A stretch of 64,000 nucleotides of DNA from Apoderus coryli (GCA_911728435.2 OU452204.1:6200001-6264000); one strand, 5' to 3'. Positions 34,174-47,250 are shown, counted from the stretch's first letter. Made by a program: numbers and translations. The notes: generated by a model from the letters alone, not told the origin.

Positions 34174-35071
34174 TTACACATATTCACAGTTTGTAAGAAA
34201 CTACTTTTACCTCACTCACTTCACACTGTCTTTATGGTAATAAGTATGGTAAACTTCACCTTCCGTAATAATCTCAAGTATACCCATGGCAGTACCTTCG
34301 TCGTGTTCGTAGACTGGCCAATTGTATTGAAAAATATACAATATACAATGATTTCTATAATAACAGTGCAAATGTGTCCTAGTTGTATGACTCGAAAAGC
34401 TCCGCGTATCCTAAAAATGTCAAGGATATCAGATAACACAGAAACAACTAAATTAGTAACAATACCATTAGATATTTACGTATATACTTACATCAGTATA
34501 GTAATTCAATTATACATGGAGTTTTTTATTTTTGCTTAATCCCACCTTCTGACTCAAATTGAAGTTCTCTCATTGGATAAATACTACGGATGTAAATGGT
34601 GGAAAAATCCATTTAAGTGCATCACGTACCTATGGAAAGTATAGATACTCCAAAGTGGGCACTGAAATGTGAAACAATTGCATCAATACATTCTATCAGG
34701 CTATATACCTATATATTGGTATTTTATATTATTACCGGCCATTTCAGCGTAATTTGTTTTCTTTTTTCATTCCATGGATATGTTATATATTGCAGAGTGG
34801 TTTGCTAAGTTTACGAATTCCTCAATAGGTGGCATTACATTTACATTATATCTCCGGAAAATATACATTTTGCCACATATTTTTTCTACGACCGTATAAT
34901 CAGCATTTTTGTTTATATGAATATGTCTGTAGTGCGGCGTGAAATGATTAAAGTTCCTTATGTAAGCATTATTTGATTCTATCTCATTCGATTAGTCTCA
35001 AATGCCGACATTGCAAACCATTAACTGAACCTAATTGCATTTGATTAGTTATGAACTTGCGACTTTTTTTA
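34174..35071. other. No gene recognised
   Basis: Some of it may be 3' flank or LTR of the copia remnant. No direct-repeat partner was seen. Confidence 0.4.
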
Positions 35072-36267
35072 GAGGGTGTGCAAAATTGAGGTATCATTTT
35101 AATTTTAATAAAAAAATACTTTTTTTCAGATATTAAAAATATTTTTATTTCAGTTTATGTCGGTTAAGTGACCCCCACTACTGGCTCGGCATGCTCGTAA
35201 TCTTTTACCACACTTATCAATCACGTTTTGCAATAAATTGTTGTCAATTGTTGATAATATTGGTTTTAAGCTCGTGAACTGTTGTGGGATTATAGCTGTA
35301 CACTTTCGATTTCAAAAAACCCCACAAAAAAATATAAAAGTGTCAAATCGCACGTTCTTGATGTCCAATTTACTCCTCATCTACGAGAAATAATGCGATT
35401 TTCGAACTTTTCTTTCAAAAAATCCATTGTTTCTCTTGCTGTATGACAAGTGGGACCATCCTGTTGAAACCACATATTCTTTACGTCTAAATCGTCAATT
35501 TTCCGCCACAAAAAGCTTCGGATCATCTCCCTGTAGCGATTTCCATTGACCGTAATCGCAGTTCCATTTTCGTTTACAAAAAAATCTCCTCTGGATCACA
35601 AACCACACCAAACCGTAACTTTTTGTGGATGTAATGGTTGCTCTAAGAAAACTCTTGGATTCTCTTCACCCGAAATGCGGCAATTCTGCTTGTTGACGTA
35701 GCCATTGAGCTGGAAATGGGCTTCGTCGGTGAAGAAACGAATTGCCGACGTAATGCGTGGTCAGCTGGTTTTTATTCTTATGGGTCAGCTGGATCTTATA
35801 AACCATTTAAATGGAGATCACGATGCAAAATATTGAATAATGTGGATCGTTTGATGTTTAATTGCTGCGAACGATGGCGAATGGATGTTTTTAGGTCTTT
35901 TTCAACACTTTGCTCACAGCTGCTATATTCTCAGGTAAGCGACCACTACCTTGATAAATTCTGTTTCTGTTATCATGAACGGATCCAGTTTCTTCAAATG
36001 TCTCAACCATCAGCTTGATGGCACGATTTGTTGGAGCATTTTATCTACCGAATTTTGTTCTAAATTTCTTAATTACAACTTGAAAACTTTTGCCAATTTC
36101 AAAAAATGTTTTAATAATAAAAACACGTTGTTCCTTCGAGTAACGCTTCATATTAACTAACCAACCGGAATGTATTTAGTTTTGGAAAATAAAAATTTCG
36201 AATAAAAATTACAAGTTAAAAAAATGGCAGCAAAATTAAAATGATACCACAATTTTGGACACCGAAT
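35072..36267 (-). mobile_element. Near full-length Tc1/mariner (DUF4817, ITm) element, decayed
   Basis: The ends are TIRs: GGGTGTGCAAAATTGAGGTA with TCATTTTAATTTTA at the left, and the complement of ACCACAATTTTGGACACC at the right, flanked by TA. The transposase starts with ATG at 36151 (MKRYSKEQRVFIIKTFFEIG) and has LMVETFEETGSV. The core follows as DEAHFQLNGYVNKQNCRI, GEENPRVFLEQPLHPQKVTV, WCGL and GNRYREMIRSFLW. WFQQDGPTCHTARETMDFLK carries the second Asp. The degenerate tail (VNWTSRTCDLT, VVKDYEHAEP) ends near 35150. Stops and frameshifts throughout make it inactive. It is the most complete DNA transposon here. Confidence 0.9.
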
Positions 36268-36747
36268 ATTATTCACTTAAATTACTACATTTAAATCATT
36301 TTTCCTGAGATTTCCGAAAATGGAAAATGCATATTTCAAAATTTGACAGGATGGCTTTTTTTTTTCAACTGGACTTCTTATATATAATTGTGCATATCGA
36401 TTGGAATTGTTCGCCTGATTTTTAATATACTAGGGTGGGCAGATTGATTTTCGACAGCGGGGTTTGAGGAGTTAGAACTTACCTATCATCAGAAATATTC
36501 ATAAAAAAACTAATTATTTTAAAAATTCCGATTAGTATTTAAAAAATAAATAAATTAGGTTCTGAGACGGCATAAACACGCGTTTGAGGTTATCTGGAAC
36601 TCCTTCTATGGGGCATGGGGGGATGATCGTAACCCCCATTGGTACATCCTGATTACGTTCTTGCATAAAAATATATATTAAAAATAATATTTTGCAAAAA
36701 TTGGCAATACTCGACCGAGAGTTTGTACAGAGACTGTTAGGCATGAG
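36268..36747. other. No gene recognised
   Basis: No supported motif on either strand. Confidence 0.4.
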
Positions 36748-37002
36748 TTGATTCATGTTGACCATGGTTATGAGACTCGATTTGGAATAGCGTCTGTAAT
36801 TGTTCCCAGACAGGCCCTCACCGTTACTCAGAGATTATTTGTTTATTTATGTCCGAAACTCTATAACTGTGCGCCGGTGAACCTTAAAGAAATTAATTCT
36901 CTGTCCTTATTCAAAGACAGAGTGAAAAAGTGGATTTTAAAAACTCCTAGGCTGATGATCCATCATATAATTTACGCAAAAAACGTTTATTATATTGAAT
37001 AG
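36748..37002 (+). pseudogene. LINE ORF2 C-terminal end, 5' truncated
   Basis: The frame contains HGYETRF.., RQALTVTQRLFVYLCPKLYN, then VNLKEINSLSLFKDRVKKWI. This is the conserved C-terminus after the RT of Jockey/CR1-group LINEs (QR...Y.GP..YN.LP..IK....FK..LK..L). Only the last 85 codons are left. The family differs from the CR1-like elements with FADD boxes. Confidence 0.75.
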
Positions 37003-37113
37003 TTGTTAGTGCCTATAATAATTGTTTGAAATGAATATAATTATCTTCATGATAATTGCTTTTGTTTGAGAGGGGTATTAGTATTAATAATAATATAGTT
37101 CATAAGTTAATTA

Positions 37114-37506
37114 TTTATTTTTTTCTGTGACGGGAATAAAGTTTGACATATTTACTCTCTTGACAGGTAATAAAATGTCACTTTTTATCCCCGGGAAAAA
37201 GTGAGTACTTTTTTCCCGGACACATAAGTAACGGTAGATATTTAATTTTAGGAAATTTTATTATACAAAAGTTACATTTTCTTTATATATAAAAACGGGC
37301 TATAATTTGTGACGCTACTTTTGCTGCTTCAACTGACTCCGGTGGAGTGTTCGCAATTTTTAAATTAAATCACAGAATGAAATTGACAGATATTTGATTA
37401 CTGAAAGGTTTTTAAAACTTCAAATTTCACTTGGATAATTTTCTGACTTGTACGTAATATTTTTTCATTATTAAATCGAAGTTTTTCCCGTCACAGAAAA
37501 AATAGC
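37114..37506. mobile_element. MITE-like element with 18-bp TIRs
   Basis: ATTTTTTTCTGTGACGGGA at 37117-37135 is matched by the complement of TCCCGTCACAGAAAAAAT at 37486-37503, apart from one extra T. Inside, GGGAAAAAGTGAGTACTTTTTTCCC near 37190-37218 forms a hairpin; a second one (ACGGGAAAAA.. with ..TTTTTTCCCTTG) lies just outside at 37515-37600. No coding. Confidence 0.7.
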
Positions 37507-37639
37507 GTATTATACACGGGAAAAATGTTAGATTTTAGCTCTCGGTTTTTTGTCAACACAACCTCGAGGTAAAATCTAGTACTTTTTTCCCTTGTATGAT
37601 AAATAACTATTTTTATGTAAACCTAAGTATAAGGTATAC

Positions 37640-39167
37640 GTTTGGAAGTTCTATAACTTCTATTTGGGTTTCCTTGAATTTTGTGCCTTTTCTTTGAAAA
37701 ACTTAAGGTTTTCACTAGTTACGGAGGAGGAGGTCATAAATATTGTGCGACAGATCAAAACCAAAGCTTGTGGACTTGATGACATTAATATAGCTCTTAT
37801 ATCTCTGTGTTGTCCTGTGATTATTAAACCTATAGTGAATATCATTACCACATATATTGAGCAGTGTAATTTTCCAGATGAATGGAAATATGCTAAGGTT
37901 GTACCTTTGCCTAAGACTGGCTGTCCTTCTGAACTGAGCCATTTGCGTTGTATATCTGTCCTGCCGACACTTTCAAAAATTTTAGAAAAAATTATGGAAC
38001 AACAAATGTCATCATTTTTAATTACAAATGAAATTTTGCCTGCTTTCCAATCGGGCTTTCGTAAAGGCTTTAGCTGCTCTACAGCATTGTCTCAAGTGTC
38101 TCAAGTGAGTGATATATTTCACGCTTTGGATAGTGGCAGGGCTGTCATTTTGGTTCTGCTTGATTTTAGTAAAGCATTCGATCTACTTAATCATGATATC
38201 CTTGCTGCTATGTTGAATTATTTTGGTTTCAGCGTAGAGTCAAGAGGTTTGTTGAGATCATTCCTCACGGGTCATTCTCAGTATGTTGTGAGCGATGAGC
38301 ATATGTCTAGGAAGAGATCTGTTCTATCTGGTGTGCCGCAGGGTAGTGTTCTGGGTCCGATACTTTATAGTCTGTATTCGTCTGTTTTTGTCAGAGATTT
38401 AGAGTTTTGTAAATATCATTTGTATGCAGATGATACACAGATTTATGGTGCCTTTAACCCGTTAGACGCTGCGGTGGCCGTGGATCGTATAAATCAGGAC
38501 CTGAGGAAAATACATCAAATATCGCGTGATCATTTGTTAAAATTAAACACGAATAAACCCATTTGTATGCTGTTTTGTGGCGATAATGTAAGAAATCAAA
38601 TTCAACAAAATGCCCTTGAATTGGATGGAGACATTTTGGTTTTCCAGGAAGGAGCAAAGAACTTGGGGCTTGTTCTGGATCATAAGATGCGATTCAAGGA
38701 CCATATAACATCAAAACTTAAAATCGGATATGGAATGTTAAAAAAATTATACCCTCACCGACATTCGTTAAATGTAACCTTGAAGATTCGTATGTGTGAT
38801 GCTCTTGTCTTATCGCACTTAAACTACTGTGACAGCATCTACGGTCCTTGTCTTGATAGTGTGGACAGAGGGAGAGTTCAGAAGTTGCAGAACTCTTGCT
38901 TGCGGTTCATATTTGGCATTCGCAGAAGACATCGCATATCTCACAAACTTAAGGAGTTGGCTGAATATGTATAACAGACGCATTCACCATTCAACATGCT
39001 TCTTTTACAAAATAATAAAATATAAAACCCCTCCTTATCTGGTTAATAGAATTGTGTTTAGAACTGATGTGCATAATCTAAACATCAGACGTAAAAGTCT
39101 AATAACAGTCCCTGTTCATAAAAAGGAAATATTTAAAAGATCCTTCTCTTATAATGTCGCTAGTTAA
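37640..39167 (+). pseudogene. LINE RT (L2/Kiri-like, YADD type), 5' truncated, one frameshift
   Basis: A long open frame (37664-38972) covers VVPLPKTGCPSELSHLRCIS, LPTLSKILEKIMEQQMS, FQSGFRKGFSCSTALSQVS, LLDFSKAFDLLNH, SGVPQGSVLGPILYSLYSS and the catalytic YADD. The thumb reads KNLGLVLDHKMRF, then LSHLNYCDSIYGPCLD. Near 38950 a frameshift moves to the frame ending at 39164 (NRRIHHSTCFFYKIIKYKTP.. KRSFSYNVAS). No endonuclease is present. It is a different lineage from the FADD elements. The 3' UTR follows to the TTA tail at about 39533. Confidence 0.9.
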
Positions 39168-39600
39168 CCGGTTTGTGATTAAGGATTTCTCTCGGAGTTT
39201 GCATGTGTTCAGATCCACGATTAAAAAGATATTGCTTGACAGCGTTTAGGCATTTCATTTGGGCATTTTGTTTGCACTGTTTTTAACCCAACACTTTATT
39301 TTTGTATACTTATGTGTTTTAATGTTGTATTTATTGTGTAGTACTGATTTTTTTTTTGTTATTTTTTATTGTCTATTGTTTCTTGGGCTTCAACAGCACT
39401 CAACCTAGTTGAGAGGCTGAGATTTCACGCCCTTTAGTTCTAATGGTTGTAATAATACATTTTCTTGTACAAATTTATGTAATACCTTTTAGAACTAATA
39501 AACATATATTATTATTATTATTATTATTATTAAAATATAATTGTTGTATTCCGAATATTATCAAATAAACTTATTATTATTATTATTATTATTCGCCTAT
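39168..39600 (+). mobile_element. LINE 3' UTR with TTA-type tails
   Basis: AACTAATAAACATATATTAT begins a TTA run (39508-39533). A second AATAAACTTATTATT tail ends at 39593, so a second tiny insertion or a tail duplication sits behind the first. Confidence 0.7.
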
Positions 39601-39719
39601 GTGTGCTGATGGATGGTGGTCATTTTCAGACATCTCATATGCAATATAACCAACTTGTTTAAAGATTGTCGAAGTAGTTGACGGTCTAATAACTATATAA
39701 ACCTCCTCAACCATATTTC

Positions 39720-40920
39720 ATATACCGATTTCTGATCTCCATGCGAGTTTCCAAGACAATACGTTACCGGGAGAACCCTTTCCAATAACAACTGGCGTAA
39801 AGCAGGGTTGTGTCATTGCACCGATTTTGTTTTCGATGTTTGTGGGAACGGTCATTCAACTTGTTGAGGATGACTTACCGGGGGAATAGAGATCGTCTAC
39901 AGATTTGATGGCGGCGGAGTCTTCAACCTTCGTAGACTGCAAGCTGAGACGAAGATCGTATCAACATCAGTCATTGAGCTTCAATACGCGGATGACAACG
40001 TTGTTCTAGCTGATACAGAAGAGGATCTTCAATATATACTAAATGCATTTAACAGCGCAGGAGTATCGGGCATGAACTAAATATAAAGAAAACCCATATT
40101 CTCTACCAGCCTGCACCAAACACTATGGCTGTCCCACCAAATATTCGAGTTAACGTAGACAGACTTCAGAACATCGAGAGTTTATCTTACCTCGGCAGCA
40201 TTCTCGCGGCGAACGAAATATAGATGATGAGATTCAGCCTCGGATTCAGTATCGTATAAGATGGGCAAGCGCATCTTTTGGCCGACTGAGGACGAGACTC
40301 TTCGATAATCATAACATCGACGTTCGAACTAAGTTGCGAGTGTAGTTTCTACCCTTGCTGTGCTGTGAGTCTTGAACCACTTATAGGACACACTTAAAAA
40401 CCTTAGAGAAGTACCATCAACGATGTCTCAGAAGACAGAATCAAATGGCGGGACCGATGAGCAAACATCAGCATTCTGGAGGAAGCTGAGTCAACTAGCA
40501 TTGAGGCGATGATTGTGAGGCACCAGCTGCGATGGATTGGCCTCGTAATCCGCATGCCAATGGAACGCCTTCCAAAGATAATCCTTTATTCACCGCTTAA
40601 GGGCGGCTCACGAAATCAGGGAGGACAGCATAAGAGGTACGAGGATGTTCTTAATGCCAACATGAAGAAGTGTGGCTTAGATCAGCAAGTTTTTGAACAG
40701 CAGCGTCGATGACATGAGGATGCAAAGAGACAGCCTCGAAAGGAAAGAGAACGCATGGATGGGGCAGCGCACCTACCACAGCCGGTTAATGGTGGTGATT
40801 GGGTGTGTCAATTTTGTGACAAGATGCGGCTTGAGGATTGGTCTGTTTAGCCATCTTAGAGTTCACAACACAAAATCCCTGAGTTGGAATAATTCATGCT
40901 CGTTAGCGACTGAATGCTGA
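39720..40920 (+). pseudogene. LINE remnant with KQGC-type RT and C-terminal zinc finger
   Basis: Broken frames give the palm FPITTGVKQGCVIAPILFSM, then IELQYADDNVVLADTEEDLQ. After several shifts comes the C-terminal block RHQLRWIGLVIRMPMERLPK, LKGGSRNQGGQHKRYEDVLN and CGLDQQ (about 40515-40690). It ends with a C2H2-like CGLRIGLFSHLRVHN near 40830-40880. This C-terminus is typical of the widespread LINEs with GVKQGCVLAP RT boxes. Many stops; inactive. Confidence 0.85.
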
Positions 40921-41054
40921 AGATGGTGATGACGCTATAACAAAAGCAGAGAAATTAGTTGTCACTGAAATTTATTGTTAAAACAACTCATACCATAACA
41001 ACTAATATTATACCAAACGCCTCATAATTCAATTCAGTCAAAAATAAACCTACA

Positions 41055-41345
41055 AACCCATATATCAGATTTCCTGTTTGGTATGCATCAAATTTGATTA
41101 GAAATATCACAGAAAAGGAAATGCTATTCAAAAGGTATAGAAGAACGGGAGATGGGAATTTGTTGGAACGATTTCAAGGGCTAAGAACTATTATTAAAAA
41201 TGATATTAATGCAAGGAAATTCTGGAACTATTTAGGTCTAAGAGCAGAAGCTCTAGGTTGCCTGGGTTGATGTCTCATAATAATAAATTCTGTGATCAAT
41301 GTTTGCATTTTCTCTTGTATTTTTGTTTTTTGTAATTACTGATTA
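41055..41345 (+). pseudogene. CR1-like ORF2 linker remnant with internal deletion
   Basis: The frame reads RFPVWYASNLIRNITEKEML, then FKRYRRTGDGNLLERFQGLR and DINARKFWNYLGLR. This matches the endonuclease-RT linker of the copy at 1171-2235 (RFPVWFTSEIARNIKRKEGQ..., then FWSYY). The segment between INA and KFW is shorter than there. Nothing of the RT follows. Confidence 0.8.
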
Positions 41346-41660
41346 TACTTTGTATTCGATTTTTTTTTTGTGAATCTGTTGGAAATATACGGATATTATT
41401 ATTATCACTGTGTGTTAGAACGTCCGAGCGAACTCTCAACTTTGAAACTCGCCAGATTTTGCTATAGGAACTTGTTACTTCATGCGCCGGCGCTGTCGTA
41501 TTTGTTTATAGCAAGTTTTTGATTGTTGTTATATTGAAAAATGCTATGGCGGATGACGAATTGCATTAAGATTTACTTTAAACTCAAAAAAGGTGTGTAG
41601 AAGTTATTGAAATATTTGTAAAGGATTTTAGGCGTGAGCAAATATGTGTAAAAGGGCGCC
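41346..41660. other. No gene recognised
   Basis: A short TATTATTATTATC run at 41393-41405 may be the tail of the LINE scrap to its left. Confidence 0.35.
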
Positions 41661-41925
41661 TAAAGCCTATTATTTTTCTTCGATTATGAAGGTGTTATAG
41701 ACCACAAAAAATCAGATGATCAATAACAAAATTTACCTAATCTCTAATGATGTTCTCAAAATATTATGTGATGCAATCAGAATAAAACGGTCCCTTTTCT
41801 GGGCGAGCAGCTACTGGCTGCTTTACTACGATAATACACCAGCACATTCACTGACTTGGAGTATTGCTTCAGGATATGAGAGCACTGATTACTAAATTAA
41901 TACCAAAGCGGACTTATGAACACAT
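41661..41925 (+). pseudogene. Mariner transposase remnant (second-Asp region)
   Basis: Frames show a FFDYEGVI-like start (41670), then DAIRIKRSLFWASS and WLLYYDNTPAHS. These correspond to FFDYEGVVH...RRLRDAIRRKRPELW....LLHHDNAPAHS of mariner transposases. The D of YDN is the second catalytic Asp. The rest is lost. It is a different mariner type from the 14881/24036 pair. Confidence 0.75.
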
Positions 41926-43448
41926 GCCGGATATTTGTGGGAAAGACATCGTAATAATACGAGTTTGCCCACATCTTGAAGGGGTTGAAGGTGAATCAAA
42001 GTAACAAATTATTACACAAACTTCCTTAGTCAATTAAAGTTACTATGATTACATGTACTGATCGGATGACATGGCGTGTATAAACGTGATACAAGTTTTA
42101 CTCAAAGGACCTCATTAAGCTCCACCCCACTTTGGAAGCGGAGATTATTTTCCAATTGAAAAATTGATTGTTGTGTGGAACATAAATTTGTTATGAGCTA
42201 CGCATTTCGAAGCAGCCTTCCCCATGTAGGAATTTGAAATTTTCTGAAATTCCTCTACCAGTTATCTGACTTAATAAAACAAATTTATCTTTTATGGCAT
42301 ATTATACCATCATTAATTTAATTATATTTTAACTTTTATTACGCATGTAATATAGGTATGTGCTAAAACTCATTTTTATTTCTCATATAATGTGAATGTT
42401 AACGCAATATAAAATTCATAAAAGTTGCAATCTGAAATGGTATTTTTACTGTCAAATGGCATAATATAAAAACAATAAACGCTGCAGTTTCCGCTTAAAA
42501 AATAACCATTTAATTGCCAATAAAGGTCCGGTTAAATCACTTTATACTAAAAGCCATTCAACATGTTCATATTATACCACTTTATCATTATCTTTTGAGT
42601 TTTGATGTTTTATTTATATTTTTTGTTGGATGCCTAGCTATAATAAGAGTGTAAGTTCCCAATATTAGAGGTCTCGTAAAAATTGTAATAATGTTTTGTC
42701 TACCAACGTAATGTTAAATTTATTGGGTTGTAAAAAATTGAGATGAAATGTAGGTATTTATTGGTTTCTCTGTTTTAGGGGGTCAGTAATTTGATACCTG
42801 AGTATCCTATAATCATGAAAGTTGTTTATGTGTCCTGCTTACTATGCCCAGCTTTTGGCCAATTTACATGACGTTAGCTTTTGTAGAACGCTTTTGTAAC
42901 AATAAAGTACAACACTAACGAAAATTCACTTTCCCTTATTGAATTACACATTAAAGATACATATTTATTTAACTTCTGTTAAAAATAATTGACGTCTCAG
43001 AATATTATATCATCATTTTTAATTTTTTTGGTAATCTTGATCCTTTATTTTGAAATTTTTCGAAATATATTCTTTGGATAGTAGGCTGTTCTAAATACGA
43101 TTAAAACATTTTTTTTTTTAACTGAAAATGTTTTATTTCAGTTATCATCATAGTTACGTGTCGCCGATTGGTTTTCACCTTCTGCAGCCATCTTAAAGTT
43201 TTTACAAAATCATATGGTGTACGTATTAATTTTTTTCCTTTTTCTTTGCCTACATTTTTTTTACCTTTACCTATACAAAGGATAGTGACATAAAAATACT
43301 AAACTCTTTAAATTACATATGACATATAGGTTTGTAAACGTATAAACACGAGTACATTATTAAACTAATATAATTCAGGATTATTTTAAAAGTGCTTATT
43401 TCTTTTGTTTAATCTGTCGAGTATAAACTTCGGTGTCCAGAATGATTT
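41926..43448. other. No gene recognised
   Basis: AT-rich sequence with no motif found on either strand. Confidence 0.5.
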
Positions 43449-43700
43449 TTTTCCCTTGCTCAACTTTGGTATATGAGTTTGTGGCAGTTCTAGGACGAAG
43501 CCATTAGATTTTGGTTGAAATCGCTTAAGCCCTGTGATAGAGGTGGACACTACCGCTAAATTTTCATATATTAGTAGGGGTCGAGTGATACATCATTTTA
43601 AAGCATTTTTATCTGCTTTACAGCTATAGGTCACTTTTGATATTTGCCCCCATAATTCTCGAGAAAATAGCGTTTAAAATGTAAGCAGTTATTTAGTTGG
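43449..43700 (-). repeat. Dispersed repeat family B, copy 2
   Basis: This is the reverse complement of the 5' two-thirds of the 21087-21480 repeat. Shared words include CCATTAGATTTTGGTTGAAA, GGGGTCGAGTGATACATCAT and CCCCCATAATTCTCGAGAAA. The match continues to about 43760 with TATTTGTTATAG-type sequence also present beside copy 1. Confidence 0.75.
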
Positions 43701-44651
43701 AACGTATATATACTATAACAAATAAAATACAATATATATTATCACGTCTCCGTTGTGGAAGGTTATGCGTCCAAGTCCTAGCTGTGGCAATACTTTTTTT
43801 CCTAATTTTTGAATAAAGTTTGTTACGTTAGTTTATTGGAAATAATGAAGATAATACAATAATAATAATTATTAAAATTCTGTTTCGTTACGCAGGTCAT
43901 ACCTATATTTTTGATCATATTATAACTTGTCTGGAAAGGTTTGGGGTAACACAACCAATTTCTTTTTTGTGTGGACTTGATTCTCTAACATTTTTGTATG
44001 ATCGAAATTGAAGGTATGATTGTGTAATTCACTGTGTTTTATTGGAGTTTTTCTGAAGTGTGTTTTTTTCATTACATTAGTTTTATGTCACTATCCATTG
44101 TATAAAGGTAAGCAATTAAAAAGGAAAAAAAAAAATAATGCGTACATAACGTGATTTTCTAATAACTTAGAGATGTCTCAATAAGGCGAAAACCGATCGC
44201 CAAAACGTAACTATGATAACAACTGAGATAAAACATTTTCAGTACAAAAAATGTTTTAATCGTACTTATACCGACTACCCAAAGAATATATATTTCGAAA
44301 AATTATATCATTTGGTTCGACCACCAGAAAATAATGACAGAGACAATGACAACATATTTAAGCAAGTACAGATTGATGACGAATCTATAACGTACATGGT
44401 GATAACGATAAACAAAATAATGACAGTGACAACGATAAAGTTCATTCTACTGTTGAGCAACAACCTGTAGTAAGAATCCTGAGTGCTGTAACTTGTGAAC
44501 AGAATCAACTAGGTATATTATCGTAAGAGCCTATTATATAAATCAACAAAACCGAAATTTTAGTTTTATTTTAAAAGAAAAAACGATTTTTAGCCAAATA
44601 TCACACACAATTTGTAAAATTTATTAAACATTATATTTCACCTAATATTCA
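43701..44651. other. No gene recognised
   Basis: Frames at 44213-44508 on both strands have biased composition only. Confidence 0.45.
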
Positions 44652-45850
44652 ATATTATAATAATAACCTTTTTTCCAACAGGCTAGAGACCCATTAACAG
44701 GAATAAGATACAACATTATTGAAAAATATAGGTAAAATTAAAATATAAAAAACATAAGCATAAAGTATAAAGTATAAACAATGTAAAATACAATGCAACA
44801 CATAATGATAACAGTATTTTTCTGGTTTCCCTCTTAAATATTTTTGCACTTGTAAGACATTTAATGTTTCCTGGCAAACCATTGAACAGTTTAATACACA
44901 TGTAAAGTGGGCTACCTTCAAAGAGTGTCATGTATCGGATAGTTAATGTTTACTGTTCTTGTGTTGTATTGATGACTTACTCTTGTGTCAAATCTACACT
45001 TGTTTTTAAAAAAGAACATTAAACAGTTCTAAATATAAAGCCCATAAACTGTCATTATACCCTCTCTTTTAAACACTCCCCTACATGAGCTACCATGTGA
45101 CATATTTGTGATAATGCGCACGGCTCTCTTTTGCGCAACAAAGATGGTTTGAACACTGCTATCCTTGCCCCAAAAAATTAAACCATATCTCAGAATCGAT
45201 TCGAAGTTTGCGCAATACATGATTTTAAGTGCCTTCTGGTCATATATCTTCCGATCACTCTGATTGCATAACTAACCGTGTTTAGCCTTTTTACCAATTT
45301 ATTTGTATGCGAAGACCAATCTAAGTTCTGGCTCAGATGTATGCCTAAAAGCTTAGTATTCTCCTGAAGATCGACGCGACCGCCACCCAACAAGAAAGAG
45401 AAATCTTCGGGAATTTTGATTCTCGAATTTTTGGTTCTAAAAAGTATAACATTTGTTTTATCTTCATTTAATAGTACGCCATAACTCTCTCAAAGAACAC
45501 ATTGGCATCCCTACATAATGTCGGCAAGTCACCCGAACCTATAACCAGATTGGTGTCATCAACAAAACTCACAAGGCTCATGCTCTCGTTACACAATATA
45601 GAACTCAAATCATTCAAAAAAATTATGAACAAGAGAGGTCCCAGAACACTACCCTGAGCGATTCCGACGTCACTACACTCAACAGTGGAAGCATCCAAAA
45701 CACCATCTTTAAGAAGGTGAACTGTTTGCAGCCTATCATTTAAATATGATTTAAACCATCTTTGTGCGTTTCCCCGTACTCCATATAAAACAAGTTTATG
45801 TAGTAATAAGAGAACAATACACACGCTCACGCATGAAGATAACTTATAAC
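44652..45850 (-). pseudogene. LINE RT pseudogene (CR1/Jockey group, VDDT box)
   Basis: From right to left: RT palm at 45830-45468 with GVRGNAQRWFKSYLNDRLQT, AQGSVLGPLLFIIFLNDLSS and SFVDDTNLVIGS (catalytic box FVDD). The thumb at 45393-45190 has NTKLLGIHLSQNLDWSSHTN. Then ILRYGLIFWGKDSSVQTIFV with QKRAVRIIT, and the C-terminus LFEGSPLYMCIKLFNGLP at 44925-44716. Frames change several times. The 3' end is a short TTATTATTATAATA tail at 44652-44668. It is a third LINE lineage, lacking an upstream half. Confidence 0.88.
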
Positions 45851-46009
45851 CTCAGCAAGGGAATCACTGTATGTCACAATCAAAATTGAAGAAAGAGTTG
45901 TTATAGTCACACGTCTCACATCAAATACATAGGACTCTGCCCAAGAGCATTTGAATGAGGTGTGTTTGTTCTAAATGTAAGAGAGGCTCTATAGATTCAA
46001 ATCGAGGAA
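45851..46009. other. Short spacer without gene
   Basis: Nothing recognised. Confidence 0.35.
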
Positions 46010-46500
46010 TAATAAAATTGAGGGTGGACAGCCACGGTGTTATGGATCAGATTATATACAGGTTTGACTGAATTAATCCGTCTTCGTGGACTAAGCAGAA
46101 GCTTATCAAATCGAGCCAACAACCTACTACCTCTAATTGCATAAATTCTATTCTGCTTAAAAGCCAACTATCTCAAAAATCTTCTTTGTACCGACTCCAA
46201 GCTCCTGACGCGATAATATTAGATGCGTTGCTATATAACAGATGTACACTCTAGCTTGCTGCGGACAAAAGCGCAATATTAATACCTTTAAAGTAGATGA
46301 ACTGTTACAATCTTTACAATTGAGCAACAAGAAGCCCAATGCACTGGATGCTGACCGAACCACAGAGGTTATGTGAGGAACAAATGTCAATCTAGCATCA
46401 AAAGTAAACAGTGACATGCCTGAAAACCTGATCATCCAGTTTAGTCGCATACAATACAGGATGCTTGACCCTATCAAAAGTATTGACACAGCATTTTGAA
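46010..46500 (-). pseudogene. CR1-like RT thumb remnant
   Basis: Frame 46489-46157 contains TFDARLTFVPHITSVVRSAS, then SALGFLLLNCKDCNSSSTLK. It corresponds to the DLGVTFDSRLSFVPHI...GFIVRNC..F...NSLK region of the copy at 121-822. It then shifts (SRQELGVGTKKIFEI). It is a short internal piece of the FADD-type family. Confidence 0.8.
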
Positions 46501-46867
46501 AGATTCAGAATAAATTTATTAACCGATCTTCAAGACAACAACCCTTGCGAGTTACAATTAATGAATGCACAGGGCACATCCTAATGTAAGAAAATCACCG
46601 TGGCACGACAAAACAATTAGATGAAACAAATCAGTACTTAGTATGTCTTTTACCGATAAAAGACTAAAATCAAGAAGAAATAAGAAGCCATGCAGTCAGA
46701 TCGTTTTTATTTATAGTGCCTTATGGATGTAAAATTTCTGCTACAAAAGAAATCATCAGTTGCTGCAGATGAACAGTAAACTCAGCTCATCCAGTGTTAC
46801 TTCCGATGTGTCTATCGTAACAATAGATACTCCCAAAAATCAATGATCATGTTGAGAATCACGAACT
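46501..46867. other. No gene recognised
   Basis: Possibly more of the decayed CR1-like copy, but no motif is left. Confidence 0.35.
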
Positions 46868-47250
46868 GGATGAGAATTATGGGGGCAAAAGTGACCTATC
46901 GCTGTAAAGCAGATAGAAAATGCTTTAAAATGATGTATCACTCGACCCCTACTGATGTAGGAAAATTTAGTGATTTTGTTCACCTCTATCACAGGGCTTA
47001 AGCGAACCAAAATCTAATGGCTTCATCCTGCCCCAAAACTCATATACCAAAATTTAGCTTAACTGGTTAAAGCGTTTAGGCGCTATCGATATCGTGTGGA
47101 AGAATACATACAGATATACACACAGATAGACAGACTTCCATCTGGAAATGGTCTTAATCGTGTCAGGACACTTCAAAATAGTTATATCCGTCTTTATCTC
47201 AATTTTTTTAGCACGTTTACAATACTTTCCCTGAGCGGGAAAGTAAAATA
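46868..47250 (+). repeat. Dispersed repeat family B, copy 3
   Basis: It matches 21087-21480 along its whole length. Here it carries CATCTGGAAATGGTCTTAAT and ends CCTGAGCGGGAAAGTAAAA. Confidence 0.8.
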
